Source of the DNA: an uncultured Thiomonas sp. | GTDB lineage: Bacteria; Pseudomonadota; Gammaproteobacteria; Burkholderiales; Burkholderiaceae_C | Reading direction: 5' to 3' | NCBI GenBank assembly: GCA_937927695.1 | Contig: CALBRU010000272.1 | Coordinates: forward strand, 1 to 9,611 | DNA: 9,611 nt | Shown: one piece after another, positions 5,666-9,611 of the stretch | Layout of the letters: every line of letters starts with the position of its first letter | Numbering within the stretch: position 1 is the first letter of the stretch | Notes under the pieces: model-generated | The model's input: only the letters and a program-made list of their open reading frames with translations | The model's database searches: none | Told to the model about the DNA's origin: nothing | Position numbers and translations under genes: made by a program

Positions 5666-6972
5666 TGAACTAAACGCGGCCATTGCAGCGTGGCGCTCAG
5701 CCCGCCGCCTTCCCGTCGCGACACGGTGAGCGTGCCACCGAGGCGCTCGATCCCGGCGCGGGCCAATGCCAGCCCGAGGCCGCGCGTCTCGCCCTTGGTA
5801 CTGACGAAATCGTATCCTGCCCGCGCCAGCCGATCATCTGACAGACCGGGGCCACGGTCGAGCACGTGCACGCGCAGACGGGTCGCGTCCCAGTCGGCCT
5901 CGACTTCCACGGCATCGGGGCTGGCGTCGGCGGCGTTGTTGAGCAGACTCACCAGCGCGGCGTTCAGACCCGCATCCACACGCAGCACCGGGGGGGCGCC
6001 TGCGCTGCGCAGTGCCAGCCCTGCCTGCGACTGCGGTCGCATGAGGTGCCAGTGCTCCAGCGTCTGCTCCAGCCAGTGCGCCAGCGTTTCGGTTTGGTCG
6101 CTGCGGCTGCGGGCGGCGCCGGCGGCCGCTGTGATGTGACCAAGCACGGTGCGGATCTGAGCCACCTGGGCCTGCATGCGCTGCAGTTGGGGCCCGAGTT
6201 CATCGTCACCCGCGTAGTCGGCCTGCAGATCGTCCACCGTCATCGCCAGGGTGGACACGGGCGTGGCGAGTTCATGCGCAGCGGCGGCGGCCTGCATGCC
6301 CAGCGCGAACAGATGCTGGTCGCGCAGACCGACTTCACGGCTGCGCGCCAGTTCGATTTCGCGCTCGCGCAAGGCCGAAGCCAGACGCGCCACCACCGCC
6401 GCCACCAGCAGCGCCGTGATGAGAAAGTTGCCCCACATGCCCGTCAGATGCTCGCCGAGCATGCCGGTCGCGACCCCGCAGGCCTCGGTCAGCGGGGTGG
6501 GGAAGAATGACACCAACGAATAAAGCGTGATGACCACCGCCGTCATGGCCCAGACATAGAACCAGGGCAAAGCCACCGCACTCAGGACGAGCGGTATCAG
6601 CAGCAGGGAGATGATGGGGTTGACCTCGCCGCCGCTCCAATACACCAGCAGGGCCAGAATGAGGGCATCGGCCAGCAGGTGGACGAAACCGCCCAAGGCA
6701 CCCAAGCCGCGGCGGCTGCGAATCTGCCACCACAGCAACACGCCGAGGGCAACCTGAAGGCCGATCAGCCCCAGCACTTTGTAGACCGGCCAGGTGATGT
6801 CGAGGAAGTGATGCGCCCAGGGCAGCACCGCCAACTCGGCCAGCAGCATGGCCACGCGCGCCGCGAGCAGTCGCGTCAGGGTGACAGCAGGCAGATGTGG
6901 CGAAGCCGACAAAGAAGCTTGCGCCCCCTGATCGGCAAGGTGCAAACGCGGAATACGGGAGGACAACGGCAT
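5662..6972 (-). CDS. regB: RegB/PrrB/RoxS-type sensor histidine kinase lacking the redox cysteine
   Basis: A 436-residue membrane kinase, partner of the RegA-like regulator it overlaps by ATGA. About six hydrophobic segments (roughly 33-56, 62-83, 92-112, 119-137, 139-158, 180-198) precede a cytoplasmic kinase. SGGEVNPIISL (113-123) is the GGxxNP motif linked to ubiquinone sensing in RegB. AAAAHELATP (229-238) is the H-box with phospho-acceptor His233. LLNNAADASP (343-352) is the N-box, LDRGPGLSDD (371-380) the G1 box and STKGETRGLGLALA (391-404) the G2 region, so catalysis looks intact. In R. capsulatus RegB the redox-active Cys265 lies 40 residues after His225; here the residue 40 after His233 is Ile273, and the protein's only Cys is Cys165, between the last two membrane segments. 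Sensing is therefore probably by quinone binding alone. The start ATG 6972 has no Shine-Dalgarno sequence. An N-terminal tail of about 30 residues precedes the first membrane segment. Confidence 0.92.
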   Translation of the reverse strand: MPLSSRIPRLHLADQGAQASLSASPHLPAVTLTRLLAARVAMLLAELAVLPWAHHFLDITWPVYKVLGLIGLQVALGVLLWWQIRSRRGLGALGGFVHLLADALILALLVYWSGGEVNPIISLLLIPLVLSAVALPWFYVWAMTAVVITLYSLVSFFPTPLTEACGVATGMLGEHLTGMWGNFLITALLVAAVVARLASALREREIELARSREVGLRDQHLFALGMQAAAAAHELATPVSTLAMTVDDLQADYAGDDELGPQLQRMQAQVAQIRTVLGHITAAAGAARSRSDQTETLAHWLEQTLEHWHLMRPQSQAGLALRSAGAPPVLRVDAGLNAALVSLLNNAADASPDAVEVEADWDATRLRVHVLDRGPGLSDDRLARAGYDFVSTKGETRGLGLALARAGIERLGGTLTVSRREGGGLSATLQWPRLVQ

Positions 6973-6978
6973 ATCGCC

Positions 6979-6984
6979 ATTTTA
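6979..6984 (-). promoter_or_regulatory. candidate -10 box of regB, placed for a leaderless transcript
   Basis: Read on the minus strand, TAAAAT (6984 to 6979) matches TATAAT at five of six bases and ends 6 bases before ATG 6972, so transcription would begin at or next to the start codon. This fits the lack of a Shine-Dalgarno sequence. The -35 is poor: CTGGCG (7006 to 7001), at 16-bp spacing, matches only three of six bases. Confidence 0.35.
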
Positions 6985-7011
6985 GGAAGCCATTGCGGCA
7001 CGCCAGTACGC

Positions 7012-7046
7012 GGTTGTCCCTGCGACGCGCTGCCGCAGGGAGAACC
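7012..7046 (-). terminator. strong stem-loop after the quinone oxidoreductase gene, possible terminator
   Basis: Arms 7012-7024 (GGTTGTCCCTGCG) and 7034-7046 (CGCAGGGAGAACC) pair over 12 of 13 positions with one G-G mismatch and a 9-base loop. The structure starts 8 bases past the TAA stop of the oxidoreductase gene, a normal place for a terminator, but no T run follows on either strand. It could be an atypical terminator, an mRNA 3'-end stabiliser or an operator upstream of regB. Confidence 0.45.
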
Positions 7047-7054
7047 CGCGCTCG

Positions 7055-8035
7055 TTATGGCAGCAGCACGGTCGAGCCGATGGTCTTGCGGGCTTCCAGG
7101 TCGCGATGCGCCTGCGCCGCCTCGGCCAGCGGGTAGCGCTGGTTGATGTGAATCTTCACCTGTCCGCTGCGAATCAGAGCGAACAGCGCATCGGCCATTT
7201 GCTGCTTCACCACCGGATCGGCCATGTGCGTTCCCAGCGTGGGGCGGGTGACATAGAGCGAACCGGCTGCCGCCAGGTCGGTGATCTTGAACGGCGGCAC
7301 CGCGCCCGATGCATTGCCGAAGCTCACCATCAGGCCGAAGGGTTGAAGGCAGGCGAGCGAACGCTCCCAGGTGTCGCGGCCGATCGAGTCATAGACCACC
7401 GGCACGCCGCGTCCTGCGGTGAGGTCTTTGACCCGAGCGACGAAATCGTCATGGGCATAGTCAATGGCGTGGGCGTAACCGTTTTCCAGCGCCAGCGCAC
7501 ATTTCGCCGCCGAACCCGCCGTGCCGATGAGCGTGGCGCCGAGCGAGCGCGCCATCTGCCCCGCAATCAGCCCGACCCCACCGGCGGCGGCGTGAAACAG
7601 CGCCACATCCCCGGCCTTGAGCGCGCGGGTACGGTGCAGCAGGTAATACGCCGTCAGCCCTTTGAGCATGCTGGCCGCAGCCACCTCGAAAGCGATGTCG
7701 TCGGGCAGTTTGATCAGCGGCGCCACCGGCACGATGCGGCGCTGCGCATACGCGCCGGGCGCGCCGGTGCAGTAGCCCACGCGGTCGCCCACCGCAAAGC
7801 CCTCCACCCCCGGCCCCACCGCCTCGATCACCCCGGCGGCCTCGCCGCCCAGGCTGCCCGGCAGCGGCTGCGGGTACAGGCCGGTGCGGTGATACACGTC
7901 GATGAAATTCAGCCCGATGGCTTCCTGGCGCACCCGCACCTGACCGGGGCCGGGATCGGCGAGTTCTTGCTCGCGCCACTGCAGCACTTCGGGGCCGCCG
8001 TGTTGATCGAACCGGATCGCGTGGGTCGTCGTCAT
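7055..8035 (-). CDS. qor: NADPH:quinone oxidoreductase (zinc-independent MDR family)
   Basis: A 326-residue protein, the same size as E. coli QOR (327 aa). These cytoplasmic enzymes reduce quinones with NADPH and lack the zinc sites of alcohol dehydrogenases. Landmarks: FDQHGGPEVLQW (9-20), GLNFIDVYHRTGLYP (41-55), the GGEAAGVIEAVGPGV turn (63-77), the GDRVGYC strand (83-89), ASMLKGLTAYYLL (121-133), and the nucleotide-binding HAAAGGVGLIAGQMA (148-162). The VYDSIG (214-219) and VSFGNASG (237-244) strands match QOR, and KTIGSTVLLP closes the protein. The start ATG 8035 overlaps the transporter stop as ATGA and has a good AAAGGAA site (8047 to 8041) inside the transporter's last codons. The frame stays open beyond 8035 into the transporter gene but in another frame, so there is no fusion. 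Co-translation with an efflux-type transporter suggests a shared task in handling toxic or redox-active compounds (inference). Confidence 0.93.
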   Translation of the reverse strand: MTTTHAIRFDQHGGPEVLQWREQELADPGPGQVRVRQEAIGLNFIDVYHRTGLYPQPLPGSLGGEAAGVIEAVGPGVEGFAVGDRVGYCTGAPGAYAQRRIVPVAPLIKLPDDIAFEVAAASMLKGLTAYYLLHRTRALKAGDVALFHAAAGGVGLIAGQMARSLGATLIGTAGSAAKCALALENGYAHAIDYAHDDFVARVKDLTAGRGVPVVYDSIGRDTWERSLACLQPFGLMVSFGNASGAVPPFKITDLAAAGSLYVTRPTLGTHMADPVVKQQMADALFALIRSGQVKIHINQRYPLAEAAQAHRDLEARKTIGSTVLLP

Positions 8036-9261
8036 GTCTCTTCCTTTGTCGTTTGTTGTTCGTGCAGCCACAGCCACAGTGCAGGCAGGCACAGCAAGGC
8101 CAATGCCGCGGCCAGGGTGAACAGGGCCGCCGCGCCGATGGTCTGCCACAGCCAACCGGCGCCGATGGCCGCGAGCAATTGCATCAGCCCGATGGTCAGG
8201 TGATACAGGCCGAACGCGGTGCCGCGCAACTGCGGCGGCGCGGCCTCGGCCACGGCTGCGGAGAGTAATCCCTGCGTGAGCCCCATGTGCAGACCCCACA
8301 GCGCAACCCCCAGCCAGAACCCGGGCATTCCCAGCGGCAGCACGCCGCCGAGCAACAACATGGACGCGGCCAGCACCGCCAGCCCCAGGCCGAACAAGCG
8401 CTTGCGCCCCCAGTGCGCGGCCAGCAGGCCCACCGGGTAAGCCGACACGGCGTAGGCCAGCGACAACACCAGCGTGACCAGCGCGATCCACACCACCGAC
8501 ACGCCGATCTGGTCGCCGCGCAGCACCAGAAACGCCTCGGTCAGCCGCGCCACGGTGAACAACGCGGCCAGGCTGACGACCTGCCAATACGCCGCCGGCA
8601 GCGCCCGCGCCGCGCGCCAGTCCATCCCTTTCTTGCCCGCCTTGGCCGTCGCCATGTCAGCCTGCACCCGGCGCGGTTCACGCACGCCGAAAGCCAGAAT
8701 CGCCACGGCGATGACTGCTGGAATCACCCCGAACCACAGCACCAGCCGCAGGTTGTCGGCATACACCGCCAGCAGGCCGATGGCCGCCAGCGGCCCGAGC
8801 ACCGCGCCCACGGTATCGAGACTTTGCCGCAGGCCGTAGGCGGCATTGCGCAGCGCGGACGGCGTCGCGTCGGCCACCAGCGCGTCGCGCGGGGCACCGC
8901 GGATGCCCTTGCCGATGCGGTCGATGAAGCGCGCCGCAATCACCTCGCCCGCACCCGAAGCCAGTGGAAACAGCGGCTTGGTCAGCGCCGACAGGCCATA
9001 ACCCGCCACCGCCAGCCACTTGCGCGAGCCCATGCGGTCTGACCACACGCCCGACACCACCTTGAGCATCGACGCCGTGGCTTCGGCAATGCCCTCGACC
9101 ACCCCCACGCTGAGCACGCTCAAGCCCAGCACCGTGGTCATGTAAACCGGCAGCAGAGCGTGGATGAGTTCGGACGACATGTCCATGAACAGGCTGACAA
9201 AACCCAGCATCCACACGGTGCGGGGCAGGCGGCCTGCTGCCTGATCGGAGGTCTTGTGCAT
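8032..9261 (-). CDS. major facilitator superfamily transporter
   Basis: A 409-residue inner-membrane protein with about twelve hydrophobic segments in two halves, joined by a basic loop (about 195-218, rich in Lys and Arg). MFS motif A, WSDRMGSRK (73-81), lies between the second and third segments, with a weaker copy, HWGRKRL (283-289), in the second half. The loop DRIGKGIRGAPRDAL (114-128) and the early FMDMSSELIHALLPVY (25-40) mark a proteobacterial subgroup usually annotated only as MFS transporter; the substrate is unknown and an exporter role is an inference. ATG 9261 is chosen; a TTG two codons upstream (9267) is possible, and neither has a clear Shine-Dalgarno sequence. Its stop overlaps the quinone oxidoreductase start. 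It is transcribed away from an OmpR-type regulator across a 100-base spacer, so that regulator may control it. Confidence 0.9.
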   Translation of the reverse strand: MHKTSDQAAGRLPRTVWMLGFVSLFMDMSSELIHALLPVYMTTVLGLSVLSVGVVEGIAEATASMLKVVSGVWSDRMGSRKWLAVAGYGLSALTKPLFPLASGAGEVIAARFIDRIGKGIRGAPRDALVADATPSALRNAAYGLRQSLDTVGAVLGPLAAIGLLAVYADNLRLVLWFGVIPAVIAVAILAFGVREPRRVQADMATAKAGKKGMDWRAARALPAAYWQVVSLAALFTVARLTEAFLVLRGDQIGVSVVWIALVTLVLSLAYAVSAYPVGLLAAHWGRKRLFGLGLAVLAASMLLLGGVLPLGMPGFWLGVALWGLHMGLTQGLLSAAVAEAAPPQLRGTAFGLYHLTIGLMQLLAAIGAGWLWQTIGAAALFTLAAALALLCLPALWLWLHEQQTTKEET

Positions 9262-9298
9262 GAGCAAATTCTTGTTGTGAGCGGCGCGCTGGCCGCAG

Positions 9299-9318
9299 GT
9301 TAAGCGCAGTCTAAGCGC
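9299..9318 (+). promoter_or_regulatory. PmrA/QseB-like direct-repeat regulator box in the divergent spacer
   Basis: TTAAGCGC (9300-9307) and CTAAGCGC (9311-9318) form a direct repeat with an 11-bp period, placing both halves on one face of the helix. Written as half-sites, GTTAAG-N5-TCTAAG (9299-9315) matches 10 of 12 positions of the HTTAAK-N5-HTTAAK box bound by PmrA-type OmpR-family regulators. It ends about 45 bases before the regulator's ATG and about 38 bases before the transporter's start, so it could serve autoregulation, transporter control or both. No strong -10 box was found on either side. Confidence 0.5.
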
Positions 9319-9361
9319 CTGCCGCTAAAGTCCGGTCTGTATCCATTTGCAATCCAGCCCC

Positions 9362-9611
9362 ATGCGCCTGCTCCTGGTTGAAGATGATGTGATGATCGGC
9401 GAAAGCGTACTCGACGCCTTGCGGGGCGAGGGCTACGCGGTGGACTGGGTGCGCGACGGCGCTGTGGCCGACTCGGCGCTGCGCACCGAGCAGTACGACC
9501 TGGTGCTGCTCGATCTGGGCCTGCCCAAGATGGATGGCATCGCCGTGCTCAAGGCGTTGCGCACCCGGCGCGAGGCCACCCCGGTGCTTATCGCCACCGC
9601 GCGCGATGCCG
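9362..9611 (+). CDS. OmpR-family response regulator, receiver domain only (3' end cut off)
   Basis: From ATG 9362 the frame stays open to the window edge, giving 83 residues of a receiver domain: MRLLLVEDD (acidic pair Asp8-Asp9), the phospho-acceptor Asp51 in LVLLDLGLPKMDG (48-60), and Thr79 in PVLIATARD. The start at the very first residue of the receiver fold, together with GYAVDWVRDG and LPKMDGIAVLKALR, resembles the QseB/PmrA/TctD branch, whose missing half would be a winged-helix DNA-binding domain. No Shine-Dalgarno sequence precedes the ATG. A direct-repeat box of the type bound by this branch lies upstream. A partner kinase probably follows outside the window (inference). Confidence 0.92.
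   Translation, partial: MRLLLVEDDVMIGESVLDALRGEGYAVDWVRDGAVADSALRTEQYDLVLLDLGLPKMDGIAVLKALRTRREATPVLIATARDA

Noticed and set aside
7055..8587. A 510-codon open frame that could look like a transporter-oxidoreductase fusion
   Set aside because: Its first part overlaps the transporter gene in the wrong frame and has no family resemblance; the oxidoreductase starts at 8035 with a good ribosome site.
7106..9042. Plus-strand open frames opposite qor and the transporter (7106-8203, 8287-9042)
   Set aside because: Low-complexity Arg/Gln/His-rich products with no recognisable domain, fully antisense to confident genes.
1..9611. Mobile elements, phage, toxin-antitoxin, CRISPR, tRNA or rRNA genes
   Set aside because: Looked for on both strands; no transposase, integrase, regular repeat array or RNA gene could be recognised, and base composition looks even throughout.

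Overview
The window is GC-rich, tightly packed chromosomal DNA with codon use and gene families typical of a betaproteobacterium. Burkholderiales is the best guess, perhaps a Thiomonas-like organism; this is inferred from protein style and was not searched. It holds ten protein-coding genes, the two at the edges cut off. I see no rRNA, tRNA, CRISPR array, insertion sequence or phage gene, and no gene-free stretch longer than about 100 bases.

Left part, plus strand (1-5074): the 3' part of a divergent acyl-CoA dehydrogenase-like gene, a YfcG-type glutathione S-transferase, a fumarylacetoacetate hydrolase-family enzyme, then egtB and egtD, the two core genes of ergothioneine synthesis. The last four lie close together and may be co-transcribed. 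EgtD trimethylates histidine to hercynine, and EgtB is the iron-dependent sulfoxide synthase that joins hercynine to a thiol donor. A glutathione-disulfide enzyme next to ergothioneine synthesis suggests a low-molecular-weight thiol neighbourhood.

Middle, minus strand (5102-6972): a RegB/RegA (PrrB/PrrA, RoxS/RoxR) type two-component system, kinase upstream, overlapping by ATGA. It converges on egtD across 27 bases. The kinase keeps the quinone-site motif and the phospho-accepting His but has Ile where RegB has its redox-active Cys.

Right part: an MFS transporter and a quinone oxidoreductase on the minus strand, also joined by an ATGA overlap (7055-9261). Facing away from them, on the plus strand, is the start of an OmpR-type response regulator (9362 to the window edge). 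Their 100-base divergent spacer holds an 11-bp-period TAAGCGC direct repeat that looks like a PmrA/QseB-type regulator box.

Points most worth a second look: the missing redox cysteine in the RegB-like kinase, the loss of the catalytic acid in the acyl-CoA dehydrogenase-like protein, the His-rich head of EgtB (partly made by a 12-bp tandem duplication), and the divergent-spacer regulator box. Nothing here amounts to a clear, wholly new system; the families are known and the novelty lies in the substitutions and the grouping.
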